Source: Cellulomonas avistercoris (GTDB lineage: Bacteria > Actinomycetota > Actinomycetes > Actinomycetales > Cellulomonadaceae). From it: a stretch of DNA of 64,000 nt. Location of the stretch: positions 150,508-214,507 of the forward strand of contig NZ_JACSQV010000006.1 in assembly GCF_014836445.1 (NCBI RefSeq), given 5' to 3'. The position numbers and the translations under genes are program-made. The notes under the pieces are model-generated. The model saw only the letters and a list, made by a program, of their open reading frames with translations. It searched no databases and had not been told where the DNA came from. How positions within the stretch are numbered: position 1 is the stretch's first letter; every line of letters starts with the position of its first letter. Of this stretch, positions 17,770 through 25,462 are shown piece after piece.

Positions 17770-18915
17770 GTGCGGGTCGTCCACGTCTCCGACTGCTTCG
17801 CGCCCCGCACCGGTGGCATCGAGACGCAGGTCGGGGACCTCGCGCGGCACCAGGCCGCCGCGGGGCACGAGGTCCACGTCCTGACGGCCACGCTCGGCGA
17901 GGGCGGTGAGCGCGGGGGCGTGGTGGACGTCGAGGACGGCGTCCACGTGCACCGGCTCGGCGCACGTCTGCCGTTCGACCTGCCCGTCAACCCCGTCGCG
18001 GGCCCGCGGCTGCTGCGCTCGGCGCTGCAGGACGTGCGGCCCGACGTGGTCCACGTGCACGCGGGTGTCGTGTCGCCGTTCGCGTTCGACGGCGTGCGCG
18101 TCGCGACCGCGCTGCACCTGCCGACTGCGGTCACGTGGCACTGCATGCTCGACGGCACGCTGGGCGTCGGGCGCCAGGTCGTGCGCCGTACCCGCTGGCG
18201 GCACCTGCCGGCCGCGCTCAGCGCCGTGAGCGGTGCCGCGGCCCAGCGCGTGCGCGACCTGTTCGGCACGCGCGTCGACGTCGTGCCCAACGGGATCGAC
18301 GTCGCGACGTGGGCGCCGCCCCCGGGCGAGGCGGTGTCCCGGACCTCCGGCGCACCGCAGGCACCCCTGCACCTGGTCGCCACGATGCGCCTGGCGCCGC
18401 GCAAGCGCGCCGTCCCGCTGGTCGACGTCGTCGCCGCCGCGGCGGCACGGCTGCCCGCGGGGGCGCTGCGGCTGACCCTGGTCGGCGACGGGCCGGCGCG
18501 CGACGCCGTCCGCGCGCGCGTCGCGTCGACCGGCCTCGGTGACGTCGTCGACCTGCGGGGACGCCTGCCGCGCGACGCGGTACGGGCGACCTACGCCGAC
18601 GCGGACGTGTTCCTCGCGTCGGCCCGGCTCGAGGCGTTCGGCATCGCGGCGCTCGAGGCGCGCACCGCCGGGCTGGCGGTGCTGGCGCACGCGGGCACGG
18701 GCGTCGCGGAGTTCGTCACCGACGGGGTCGACGGCTACCTCGTGGCCGACGACGCGGCGATGTCCGACGCGATCGTGCGGCTCGCGGGCGACCGCGAGCT
18801 GCTGGCCCGGCTGCGGCGTCACGCGTCGACGGTGCCGCCGCCGTTCGACTGGGCGCACGTGCTGGCGGCCGCCGACGCGCAGTACGCGCGGGCGCGCACC
18901 CTCGTCGTGCGCTGA
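17770..18915 (+). CDS. glycosyltransferase family 4
   Basis: A 381-residue retaining glycosyltransferase of GT-B fold. The N-terminal domain starts VRVVHVSDCFAPRTGGIETQ with the G-G-I-E motif of the acceptor site, then DVVHVHAGVVSPFAFDG. The C-terminal domain has VDVVPNGIDVATWAP, LVATMRLAPRKRAVPLVD, LTLVGDGPARDAV and the nucleotide-sugar motif EAFGIAALEARTAG (E-x7-E). Donor and acceptor cannot be read from the sequence; GT4 enzymes of this type build cell-surface glycans or glycolipids. The GTG at 17770 is 8 bases behind the DUF3817 stop, so the genes are probably co-transcribed. Confidence 0.85.
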   Translation: MRVVHVSDCFAPRTGGIETQVGDLARHQAAAGHEVHVLTATLGEGGERGGVVDVEDGVHVHRLGARLPFDLPVNPVAGPRLLRSALQDVRPDVVHVHAGVVSPFAFDGVRVATALHLPTAVTWHCMLDGTLGVGRQVVRRTRWRHLPAALSAVSGAAAQRVRDLFGTRVDVVPNGIDVATWAPPPGEAVSRTSGAPQAPLHLVATMRLAPRKRAVPLVDVVAAAAARLPAGALRLTLVGDGPARDAVRARVASTGLGDVVDLRGRLPRDAVRATYADADVFLASARLEAFGIAALEARTAGLAVLAHAGTGVAEFVTDGVDGYLVADDAAMSDAIVRLAGDRELLARLRRHASTVPPPFDWAHVLAAADAQYARARTLVVR

Positions 18916-18976
18916 ACCGCGCACGCGGGGCGGACTGCACACCGTGCCGCGCCGCCGCAGGATGTCGTCCGGCACC

Positions 18977-19054
18977 GGGCCCTTGGTCCGGGGTAGCGTG
19001 GATGGTTCACCCGGACGGGTGAGCCGTGCGATGCGGCCACGGGACCAGGGTCCC
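18977..19054. promoter_or_regulatory. promoter region with three palindromes: GGGCCC-tt-GGTCCG, CACCCG-ga-CGGGTG, GGGACC-ag-GGTCCC
   Basis: GGGCCCTTGGTCCG lies at 18977-18990, TAGCGT (possible -10 box) at 18994-18999, the perfect palindrome TCACCCGGACGGGTGA at 19007-19022 and GGGACCAGGGTCCC at 19041-19054. The same motifs recur before other genes in the window. They could be operators or, since they follow the putative -10 box, hairpins in the leader RNA. Confidence 0.45.
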
Positions 19055-19089
19055 ACTCCGTAGGCCCGACCTGCGACGACGCTGTTCAC

Positions 19090-19123
19090 GTGAGCACATC
19101 GCTCACCGGGCCGGACCTCCGGT
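19090..19123 (+). promoter_or_regulatory. inverted repeats in the leader of the 19162 gene
   Basis: GTGAGC (19090-19095) and GCTCAC (19101-19106) form a 6-bp stem with a 5-base loop. A second small repeat (CCGGACCTCCGG) follows. If transcription starts near 19006 these are parts of a leader of about 155 nt. No known riboswitch consensus is recognised. Confidence 0.3.
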
Positions 19124-19161
19124 CTTGCGGGGGTCAGTCCTAACCGATCGGGGAGATCGAG

Positions 19162-19635
19162 ATGTCGAACGCAGCAGTCCAGAACAAGCCGGCCCACATC
19201 AAGGTGCTGGCGACCATCGTCCTCGTCTTCGGCGTGATCTTCGCGGTGGCAGGGGCAGGCACCTGGATCGCGGTGTCGAGCAACCTGCGCGCCGAGGAGA
19301 TCACCGTCTCCGACGACGCCGCGGCCTTCGGTGGCGCCCTCGTCGACACGCCCTGGGAGGCGTGGGCGCAGGCCGACATCATCAACCACCACGCGCTCGA
19401 CGCGTCGGGTGGCAAGACGTACGCCGAGCTCGACAAGGAGGACCCGGTCCGCGCGACCGTCATGAACGGCTCCTTCCTGCGGGCCTCGCTGTTCACCTCG
19501 GTCGTCGCCTTCGGCGTCGGTCTCCTGGTCTTCGGCCTCGGCGTCGTCTTCATCGTCACCGGTGAGGCCCTGCGCCGGATCGCCGTGCGGGTCGAGACGC
19601 CGATCGGCGCCGCCCCCGTCGCCCAGGCCGTCTGA
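19162..19635 (+). CDS. two-helix membrane protein, paralogue of the gene at 56658-57119
   Basis: A 157-residue protein with two membrane helices (about 14-37 and 112-138) and an outside loop between them. The loop contains EEITVSDDAAAFGG, TPWEAWAQADII and GKTYAELDKEDPVRA, and the second helix is preceded by GSFLRASLFTSVVAFGVG. The protein at 56658-57119 repeats this plan and these motifs. Members of this family in actinobacterial genomes are often labelled aromatic ring-opening dioxygenase LigA; nothing in the sequence supports an enzyme. The ATG at 19162 has GGGGAG before it. The long, palindrome-rich region upstream points to tight control. Confidence 0.75.
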   Translation: MSNAAVQNKPAHIKVLATIVLVFGVIFAVAGAGTWIAVSSNLRAEEITVSDDAAAFGGALVDTPWEAWAQADIINHHALDASGGKTYAELDKEDPVRATVMNGSFLRASLFTSVVAFGVGLLVFGLGVVFIVTGEALRRIAVRVETPIGAAPVAQAV

Positions 19636-19688
19636 GCCACTGCGCTCGGGTCGCACCGCGGTCCGCACGCCGGACCGCACGGAGCACG

Positions 19689-19727
19689 ACCGAGGGCCGG
19701 TACCCGTCACGGGTACCGGCCCTCGGT
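19689..19727. terminator. strong convergent terminator
   Basis: A perfect 19-bp inverted repeat (19689-19707 with 19709-19727, arms starting ACCGAGGGCCGGTACC) around a single central base. It lies between two converging genes and can serve both directions. Confidence 0.8.
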
Positions 19728-19763
19728 CGTACGTCGCCCCGTCCCTCCGACGGGGCGACGGGC

Positions 19764-20165
19764 TCACGCGCCGCCGGTGCGGCTGCGGCGCAGCCCCTGC
19801 AGCAGCGGCCCGAGGATCAGGCCGAGGCCGGCCGCGATGAGCAGCACGATCGCGGCGAGCTGCACGTCGATCGTGTACCCGGCGGCGACGAGCAGGACGC
19901 CCGCGCCGACGAGCGCGATGATCAGGCCCCACACCACGGTCCCGACCCTGACCCCCGCGCGCTGCGGGGACGGGGCCGTGCCCGCCGCCGCCGTCGGGGC
20001 GTCGTGCGGCACGGTGGCGTACCGGGCCGTGTCGGACGGAGCCGTGGCGTAGGGAGCCGTGGCGTACGGAGCCGTGTCGTGCACGGTGCTGTCCTGCCCG
20101 GTGCTGTCCTGCACGGTGCTGTCGTGCACGGTGCTGTCGTCCTGCGTGCTGTCGTCGGTGCTCAC
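19764..20165 (-). CDS. small membrane protein with Asp/Ser/Thr repeats
   Basis: A 133-residue protein. The N-terminal 50 residues are a low-complexity chain of DST and TAPYA units (DDSTVHDSTVQDSTGQDST), reflected in direct DNA repeats at 20050-20155. Two membrane helices follow (VGTVVWGLIIALVGAGVLLV and VQLAAIVLLIAAGLGLILG), ending LLQGLRRSRTGGA. No enzyme motif. The GTG at 20165 overlaps the stop of the PspC gene by 4 bases, so it is translated with it. It is probably an accessory part of the PspC/LiaF-type envelope-stress module. Confidence 0.75.
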   Translation of the reverse strand: MSTDDSTQDDSTVHDSTVQDSTGQDSTVHDTAPYATAPYATAPSDTARYATVPHDAPTAAAGTAPSPQRAGVRVGTVVWGLIIALVGAGVLLVAAGYTIDVQLAAIVLLIAAGLGLILGPLLQGLRRSRTGGA

Positions 20166-21607
20166 GGTGCGACCTCCTCGATGATGCGGACCTCGCCGAC
20201 GCCCGAGCTGATGTCCAGCACGAGGTCGGGTGAGCCGGCGGCGGCGTCGTCGTCCTGGTACCTCAGGTCGCCCAGGCCGACACCGCTCTGCTCGTGCCTG
20301 TCCTCGTCGACCTCGAAGCTCGCGGAACCGATGCCGACCGTGACGTTGGCCTCGACGGCCGCCTCCTGCGGCACGACGACCGTGAGCGACCCGACGCCGA
20401 TCGAGATCGGCACCCGCAGCACGTCGTCGTCCATCGGGACGCCCGTGAGGTCGATGCGGGACCGGCCGGCGCCGAGCTCGAACCCGGTGGCCGCGACGTC
20501 GCGGCTCGTGACCACGACGTCCCGCGCCTGGCCCTCCCAGTCCCGGACGTCGTCCGCCCAGCTGGTCTGCTGCACCAGCGCGGTCGGGACCCACACCAGC
20601 GCACCGACCACGGCCAGGAACCCGACGAACCCGCTGCTGCGGCCGCGGAGCCCGAGCGTCACGATGCCCAGGCCCGCGAGCACGAGGGCGATGCCACCGG
20701 CCGTGAGCCCCAGCGGACCGTCGTAGGCGCCCACCCGCTCGGCCAGCAGCAGCACGCCGAGCGCGACGACGCTCAGGCCGACGACGGCACCGATGGTCGC
20801 GCCGTCCGCGCTGCGCCGCGGCGGACGCGGCGGTGCGGGGGGAGCCGGCGGGACCGGAGCGCTGCCGTACGGCGCGTACGGCGCGTACGGCGGGGGCGGC
20901 GGCGGTGCGGCGGCGCCGGGTGCGGGTGCGGACGTCGGCAGGGGGGCCGTCGGCGCCTGCGCCCACGCGCCCGGCGCGCCGGAGGTGCCGGCGTGGGCCG
21001 TGCTCGTGTGGGCCGTGCTCGCGTGCGCCGTGCTCGCGTGCCCCGTCGGTGCGGGGCCGGGAGGTGCCCAGCCCGGGGGCGGGGGCCACGTGCCGCGGTT
21101 GCGGCGCTGCACGGCCGTCACCACGAGCGCGACGATCCCGGCGACGCAGGCGAGCCACAGCAGGCCGCCCAGCGCGCTGCCGCCGTCCCAGAACCACCAC
21201 CAGCCGTCGCCGCGCGCGAGGCCGACGACGACGAACGCGAGCGCACCCAGGAGCGCGCCGTTCGCGTCACCCGCCCCGAGCCGCTCGAGCAGGATGCGGT
21301 TGTCCCGGGCGTCCGGCAGCAGCGCCCAGGCGATGCCGTAGAGCACGAGGCCGAGCCCGCCGACGAGGAACGTCACGGCCAGGAGCCCCCGCACGAGGAG
21401 CGGGTCGACGCCGACGCGCTCGGCCAGGCCGCCGGCGACGCCGCCGACCCAGCGGTCGTCGGAGCGGTACAGCCCCGTGCGCCGCACACCGGCCCAGAAG
21501 GCGTGCGGTGCGGGCGGGGGTGTGGGACCCGGGAGGGGCCCGGGACCCGTGCCGGGCGTGTGCCCGGACGTGCCGGCGTCTGCGCCGGAGGGAGTCTGCG
21601 TGTCCAT
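20162..21607 (-). CDS. PspC-domain membrane protein with LiaF-like C-terminus
   Basis: A 481-residue protein. After a Pro-rich start, residues about 42-100 form a PspC domain (GLYRSDDRWVGGVAGGLAER, then GVDPLLVRGLLAVTFLVGG and LVLYGIAWALLPD). Several more helices alternate with an Ala/Pro/Thr-rich linker containing repeated HASTA and YAPYA units. The last 130 residues form a beta-rich LiaF/DUF2154-like domain (GFELGAGRSRIDLTGV, ISIGVGSLTVVVPQEAAVEA, VGIGSASFEVDEDRHEQSG). Such proteins sense or hold back an envelope-stress two-component system. It is divergent from a PspC-bearing sensor kinase, with 147 bases between the start codons. ATG at 21607; in-frame upstream sequence lies inside the kinase gene and is not used. 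Confidence 0.85.
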   Translation of the reverse strand: MDTQTPSGADAGTSGHTPGTGPGPLPGPTPPPAPHAFWAGVRRTGLYRSDDRWVGGVAGGLAERVGVDPLLVRGLLAVTFLVGGLGLVLYGIAWALLPDARDNRILLERLGAGDANGALLGALAFVVVGLARGDGWWWFWDGGSALGGLLWLACVAGIVALVVTAVQRRNRGTWPPPPGWAPPGPAPTGHASTAHASTAHTSTAHAGTSGAPGAWAQAPTAPLPTSAPAPGAAAPPPPPPYAPYAPYGSAPVPPAPPAPPRPPRRSADGATIGAVVGLSVVALGVLLLAERVGAYDGPLGLTAGGIALVLAGLGIVTLGLRGRSSGFVGFLAVVGALVWVPTALVQQTSWADDVRDWEGQARDVVVTSRDVAATGFELGAGRSRIDLTGVPMDDDVLRVPISIGVGSLTVVVPQEAAVEANVTVGIGSASFEVDEDRHEQSGVGLGDLRYQDDDAAAGSPDLVLDISSGVGEVRIIEEVAP

Positions 21608-21754
21608 GGCTCGATCCTGACGCGCCCGCCACCCCCGGCACATCGGGGACCACCCCTGACCCGACCCTGGGTGGCACCCCCATCTCGTGGCCCGGACCCC
21701 TGAACTGCGGCCCGGGTGCGCCGGGGACGTCGGGAGGCGTGTGACGATCGGTGC

Positions 21755-23083
21755 GTGACCACCCCGTACGGCGCCCCGGCGCATCCCGGCGCGCCCCCGC
21801 GCACCCGGCTGCCGCTGCGTCGACCCGAGCGCGGCCGCTGGTTCGCCGGCGTGGCGACCGGGCTGGCCGCGCACCTCGACCTGCCCGTCGCGCTCGTGCG
21901 CGTGCTCTTCGTCGTCCTGGTCCCCGTCGCGGGGGTCGGTGTCGCGCTCTACCTGTTCTGGTGGCTCGTCGTGCCGGTGGGGGACCCGGCGGCCGCGGCT
22001 GCCTCGGGACGTCCGAGCGCGCTGCAGCGTCTGGCCCGGCGGCAGACCCTGCGCGCCGACGGTCGCCGTGTGCCGTGGGCGGAGCTCGCGCTCGGTGCGC
22101 TGCTGGTCCTGACGGCCGTGGTGCTGGTCGCGGTGCGCCTGGGCGCACGCATCGACGCCGCCTGGTCCCTGCCCGTGCTGGTCGTGCTCGTCGGCGTCGC
22201 GCTCGCGTGGAGCCAGCTCGACGCGCTGCAGCACGGTCGCCAGGACGGGCGGCGCATCAGCGTGCTGCGTCTCATCGGTGGCGGGCTGCTCGCTGCGGCA
22301 GGTGTGCTGCTGGTCGCCGGGCAGGTCGTCGGCCAGGGCGTCGAGCCGATGCTGCTGGTGCAGTCCGGCATCGCCGCGCTCGCCGTGCTGCTCGGTGTGG
22401 GGCTGGTCATGGCGCCGTGGTGGGTGCGGCTCGTGCGCGCGCTCGGCGACGAGCGCGCGGCGCGGGCCCGGGAGGCGGAGCGCGCCGACATCGCGGCGCA
22501 CCTGCACGACTCGGTGCTGCAGACCCTCGCGCTCATCCGGGCGCGGGCCGACGAGCCGGCCGAGGTCGCGCGGATGGCCAGGGCGCAGGAGCGCGAGCTG
22601 CGCGAGTGGCTCTACGACGACCGGCACGAGCCGGGCACGTCGCTCGTGGCGGCGCTGCGGGCCGTCGTCGCCGAGGTCGAGGACTCCCGCTCGGGACCCG
22701 GCGGGGAGCCGGTGGCGGTGGACCTCGTCGTCGTGGGGGACCGCGTGCCCGAGCCGGACACCCTCGCGCTGCTGCAGGCCACGCGCGAGGCGCTCGTCAA
22801 CGCGGTCGTGCACGGGCGGCCCCCGGTGTCGCTGTACCTGGAGGTCGGGCCGCAGTCGGTCGAGGTCTTCGTGCGTGACCGGGGCGACGGGTTCGACCTC
22901 GACGGCGTGGGTCCCGACCGCTTCGGCGTCCGGGAGTCGATCATGGGACGCGTGCGGCGCCGCGGTGGCACCGCACGTGTGACGAGCAGCCCCGAGCGGG
23001 GCACCGAGGTCCACCTGTGCATGCCCGTCGGCGGCGCCGGGTCGGGCAGGTCGGCGGACGAGGACGAGGAGCGCGACGCGTGA
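21755..23083 (+). CDS. PspC-domain sensor histidine kinase
   Basis: A 442-residue kinase. Residues 28-75 are a PspC domain (RGRWFAGVATGLAAHLDLPV, ending LFWWLVVPVGDP). About four membrane helices follow (115-222). The HisKA_3 motif is RADIAAHLHDSVLQTLAL with phospho-accepting H251. The ATPase domain has ATREALVNAVVHGRPPVSLY, VRDRGDGFDLDGV and FGVRESIMGRVRRRGGT. The fusion of PspC to a NarL-type kinase is common in actinobacteria and links the kinase to membrane stress. The GTG at 21755 has no Shine-Dalgarno sequence; GACGAT 6 nt upstream may be a -10 box. It overlaps the next regulator gene by 4 bases. Confidence 0.9.
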   Translation: MTTPYGAPAHPGAPPRTRLPLRRPERGRWFAGVATGLAAHLDLPVALVRVLFVVLVPVAGVGVALYLFWWLVVPVGDPAAAAASGRPSALQRLARRQTLRADGRRVPWAELALGALLVLTAVVLVAVRLGARIDAAWSLPVLVVLVGVALAWSQLDALQHGRQDGRRISVLRLIGGGLLAAAGVLLVAGQVVGQGVEPMLLVQSGIAALAVLLGVGLVMAPWWVRLVRALGDERAARAREAERADIAAHLHDSVLQTLALIRARADEPAEVARMARAQERELREWLYDDRHEPGTSLVAALRAVVAEVEDSRSGPGGEPVAVDLVVVGDRVPEPDTLALLQATREALVNAVVHGRPPVSLYLEVGPQSVEVFVRDRGDGFDLDGVGPDRFGVRESIMGRVRRRGGTARVTSSPERGTEVHLCMPVGGAGSGRSADEDEERDA

Positions 23084-23733
23084 GCGAGCAGGTCGACGTG
23101 GTGCTGGTCGACGACCACCACATGTTCCGGGCGGGCGTGAAGGCGTCCCTCGACGGGCGGGTGCGTGTCGTCGGGGAGGCGGCGACCGTCGACGAGGCCG
23201 TCCAGGTGGTGCACGAGCTGAAGCCACCGGTCGTGCTGCTCGACGTGCACCTGCCCGGTGGCGACGGCGGTGGTGGCGCGGAGGTCGTGCGGCGGTGCGT
23301 CGACGTGCCGGGCACCCGGTTCCTCGCGCTGTCGGTCTCGGACGCGGCCGAGGACGTGGTCGCCGTCATCCGCGTCGGCGCGCGCGGCTACGTCACCAAG
23401 AACATCGACCCGCAGGCGCTGTCCGACGCGGTGCTGCGGGTGGCGGGCGGCGACGCGGTGTTCTCGCCGCGGCTCGCGGGGTTCGTGCTCGACGCGTTCG
23501 GCGCGGCCGCGGGTGACATCGCGACGGGCGACGACGAGCTGGACCGCCTGTCGGCGCGCGAGCGCGAGGTCATGCGGCTCATCGCGCGCGGCTACACCTA
23601 CCGGGAGGTGGCGGCCGAGCTCTTCATCTCGGTGAAGACGGTCGAGACCCACGTGTCGGCGGTGCTGCGCAAGCTGCAGCTGTCGAACCGCAACGAGCTG
23701 ACCCGGTGGGCGGCGGCGCGCCGGCTGCTGTGA
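23080..23733 (+). CDS. NarL/LuxR-type response regulator
   Basis: A 217-residue response regulator, partner of the PspC kinase. The receiver domain has DDHHMFRAGVKASL and phospho-acceptor D55 (VVLLDVHLPGGDGGGGAEVV). The LuxR-type helix-turn-helix has LSAREREVMRLIARGYTYR, ELFISVKTVETHVSAVLRKL and SNRNELTRWA. GTG at 23080 with GAGGAG before it, overlapping the kinase stop (GTGA). Probable targets are the pair and the divergent PspC/LiaF gene, as in similar modules; no operator is recognised. Confidence 0.9.
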   Translation: MSEQVDVVLVDDHHMFRAGVKASLDGRVRVVGEAATVDEAVQVVHELKPPVVLLDVHLPGGDGGGGAEVVRRCVDVPGTRFLALSVSDAAEDVVAVIRVGARGYVTKNIDPQALSDAVLRVAGGDAVFSPRLAGFVLDAFGAAAGDIATGDDELDRLSAREREVMRLIARGYTYREVAAELFISVKTVETHVSAVLRKLQLSNRNELTRWAAARRLL

Positions 23734-23763
23734 GCCGTCGGGCTCGCCGGCCGGCCGCGGGGG

Positions 23764-24387
23764 TCAGCCCCGCGCGGTGCCCGCGTCCAGCGCCGCGACG
23801 ACGGATGCGACGATCGCGTCCCACTCGTCGTCGGGCAGCGCCGGCAGGTGGTGCGTCCACAGGGGCATGACGAGCCCGCGCAGCTGCACCATGCCGTCGG
23901 GCCGCGCGAAGAAGAAGACGTGCAGGTGCCCGTTGCCGTCACCCCAGCGGTGGACGTGCACGCGTCCCACGCCGGGCACGGCGGCCAGCGCGCGCTCGAC
24001 GCGGACGATCATCCGGCCCAGGTCGCCCGCCGCGTCGTCGTCGAGGTCGCCGAGGTCGACGTGCGTGCGCGGGTCCAGGACGAACGTCGGGACGCTGACC
24101 GGACCCCGCGCGCTGAGCCGCCACGTGCCGTCCGTCCAGGCGAAGACCTCGTCGGGCAGGGCGCAGCGCGAGCAGGTCGCGGCGTCCTCGTCGTGACGGG
24201 GCGGCTCCGGGACCACCGGGTCCTCCAGCGCGCGCAGGCGCAGCCCCTCCCGCTCGAAGGGGAAGGTCTCCCAGTCGGCGATGCCGCCGACGGCCGCCCG
24301 CCCGTCGGGGCCGGCGGCCGCGCGGGCCCGCGCGACGAGTGCGGTGACGTCGAGCGTCGCGTCCGTGGGGTGGTCGGTGCCGGTCAT
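23764..24387 (-). CDS. HIT-superfamily-like protein
   Basis: A 207-residue protein. The C-terminal half resembles HIT-fold proteins: PVSVPTFVLDPRTHVDLGDL, then VHVHRWGDGNGHLHVFFF with closely spaced histidines, and RGLVMPLWTHHLPALPDDEW. The classical HxHxHxx triad is not strictly present, so catalytic activity is uncertain. A CSRC pair sits near residue 92. It is convergent with the response regulator gene (30 bases between stops). ATG at 24387 without a strong ribosome-binding site. Likely a cytoplasmic nucleotide-binding or hydrolysing protein; this is inferred from fold resemblance only. Confidence 0.6.
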   Translation of the reverse strand: MTGTDHPTDATLDVTALVARARAAAGPDGRAAVGGIADWETFPFEREGLRLRALEDPVVPEPPRHDEDAATCSRCALPDEVFAWTDGTWRLSARGPVSVPTFVLDPRTHVDLGDLDDDAAGDLGRMIVRVERALAAVPGVGRVHVHRWGDGNGHLHVFFFARPDGMVQLRGLVMPLWTHHLPALPDDEWDAIVASVVAALDAGTARG

Positions 24388-24511
24388 GGTGTGCCGTCCT
24401 GCCCGTCTCGTGCGGCTTCGTCCGGGTCGTGCCTGCGCGAGGCTACCGCTCCGGCCGTGCGGGCGTGGCGTCCCCGGCGGAGGGACGGATCTGACGCGGC
24501 GTCATCTCGCC

Positions 24512-24517
24512 TACTAT
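24512..24517 (+). promoter_or_regulatory. -10 box TACTAT, leaderless promoter
   Basis: TACTAT ends 6 nt before the ATG at 24524 and no ribosome-binding site is present. Confidence 0.6.
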
Positions 24518-24523
24518 GGTGCC

Positions 24524-24856
24524 ATGGACACGCTTCACGGGATCTTCCTCGTTCTCCACCTGCTCGGCTGGGCGATGGTCTTCGGGGGTGCGCTCGCCGG
24601 CATGAAGAGCACCAAGCTCACCGACGGCGCCTTCCACGGCATCCTGACGGCCCTGGTCACGGGCATCGTGCTGACCGGCCTGCTCGGCGCGGACGCGAAC
24701 CACGTGAAGATCGCCGTGAAGCTCGTCGTCGCGCTCGTCGTCACGGCGCTCGTCGTGATCGGCCGCCGTCGCCCCGAGAAGGTGACGCGCGGGTTCCTCG
24801 GCGCGGTCGCCGGCCTCGTCGTCCTCAACGTCGCGATCGCCGTCCTCTGGCGCTGA
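24524..24856 (+). CDS. small membrane protein, unknown function
   Basis: A 110-residue protein with four short hydrophobic helices (FLVLHLLGWAMVFGGALAG, GILTALVTGIVLTGLLGA, KIAVKLVVALVVTALVVIG, GFLGAVAGLVVLNVAIAVLW). The order helix-MKSTKLTDGAFHG-helix-NHVKIAVKL suggests a compact four-helix protein. The histidines in LHGIFLVLHLLGW and DGAFHGI could bind a metal or haem, but this is a guess. I cannot name the family. Start chosen because of the -10 box 6 nt upstream. Confidence 0.65.
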   Translation: MDTLHGIFLVLHLLGWAMVFGGALAGMKSTKLTDGAFHGILTALVTGIVLTGLLGADANHVKIAVKLVVALVVTALVVIGRRRPEKVTRGFLGAVAGLVVLNVAIAVLWR

Positions 24857-24881
24857 CGCGGTGCGGGCGGACGTGAGTCGC

Positions 24882-24887
24882 TAGCCT
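24882..24887 (+). promoter_or_regulatory. -10 box TAGCCT, leaderless promoter
   Basis: TAGCCT ends 7 nt before the GTG at 24895; no Shine-Dalgarno sequence. Confidence 0.55.
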
Positions 24888-24894
24888 CACGTCC

Positions 24895-25389
24895 GTGACG
24901 ATCGACTGGGCGGCCGAGCTCGACCTGCTCGTGACGGTCCTGGTCGTCGTGGGTCTGGTCGGCGTCGTGGTTCAAGTACTCCCCGGCGCGTTCCTCGTGG
25001 GCGCCGCCGTGGCCCTGTGGGGTGCGCTGCAGGGCACCGGGGCCGGATGGGCCGTCGCGGTCGCGGCCGTCGTGCTGACCGCGGCCGGGCAGGTCGTGAA
25101 GTACCTGGTCGCGGGACGCCACCTGCAGCGCACGGGGGTCCGCAGCAGCACGCTCGCGTGGGGTGGGGTCGCGGGCGTCGTCGGGTTCTTCGTCGTGCCC
25201 GTGGTCGGGCTGTTCCTGTTCTTCGTCGCCGCGGTGCTCGTCGTCGAGTGGCTGCGGGCGCGCGACGTGGCGACGGCGTGGCGCGCGACGGTGCGCGCGC
25301 TGCAGGCCACCGGCCTGACGATCCTCGTCGAGCTCGCGACCGCCATGCTCGTCGTCGGCGTGTGGGTCGTGGCGCTCCTCGCGCGCTGA
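24895..25389 (+). CDS. DUF456 membrane protein
   Basis: A 164-residue DUF456-family protein with four to five helices. The family plan is visible: LLVTVLVVVGLVGVVVQVLP with the P-G pair (VLPGAFLVGAAVALWGAL), a second pair of helices with AGQVVKYLVAGRHLQRTGV, a glycine-rich GVVGFFVVPVVGLFLFFVAA and a last helix LTILVELATAMLVVGVWVVA. No enzymatic motif; role unknown. GTG start at 24895, directly behind the -10 box. The DNA between it and pcrA is only 73 bases and holds the pcrA promoter. Confidence 0.8.
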   Translation: MTIDWAAELDLLVTVLVVVGLVGVVVQVLPGAFLVGAAVALWGALQGTGAGWAVAVAAVVLTAAGQVVKYLVAGRHLQRTGVRSSTLAWGGVAGVVGFFVVPVVGLFLFFVAAVLVVEWLRARDVATAWRATVRALQATGLTILVELATAMLVVGVWVVALLAR

Positions 25390-25446
25390 GCCCGTGGCGC
25401 TCCTCGCGCTGCGCCCGTGGCGCACGGGGATGTCGGTGGCGGCGCC

Positions 25447-25452
25447 TAGGCT
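25447..25452 (+). promoter_or_regulatory. -10 box TAGGCT before pcrA
   Basis: TAGGCT ends 10 nt before the ATG at 25463. Transcription would start about 3-4 nt before the ATG, leaving almost no leader. Confidence 0.5.
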
Positions 25453-25462
25453 GGGTGGTGCC

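Noticed and set aside
19162..19635. Possible annotation as aromatic ring-opening dioxygenase LigA
   Set aside because: The protein is two membrane helices and a loop of about 70 residues; it lacks metal-binding residues and the size of LigA-type enzymes.
20040..20160. Direct repeats of a GCACGGTGCTGTC-like unit
   Set aside because: They lie within a gene and encode DST repeats of a low-complexity protein tail; no sign of a regulatory or mobile role.
21608..23227. Upstream extension of the PspC/LiaF gene frame on the minus strand
   Set aside because: This part is Arg/His-rich without domains and lies antisense to the PspC kinase gene, whose motifs are intact. The ATG at 21607 begins the real protein.
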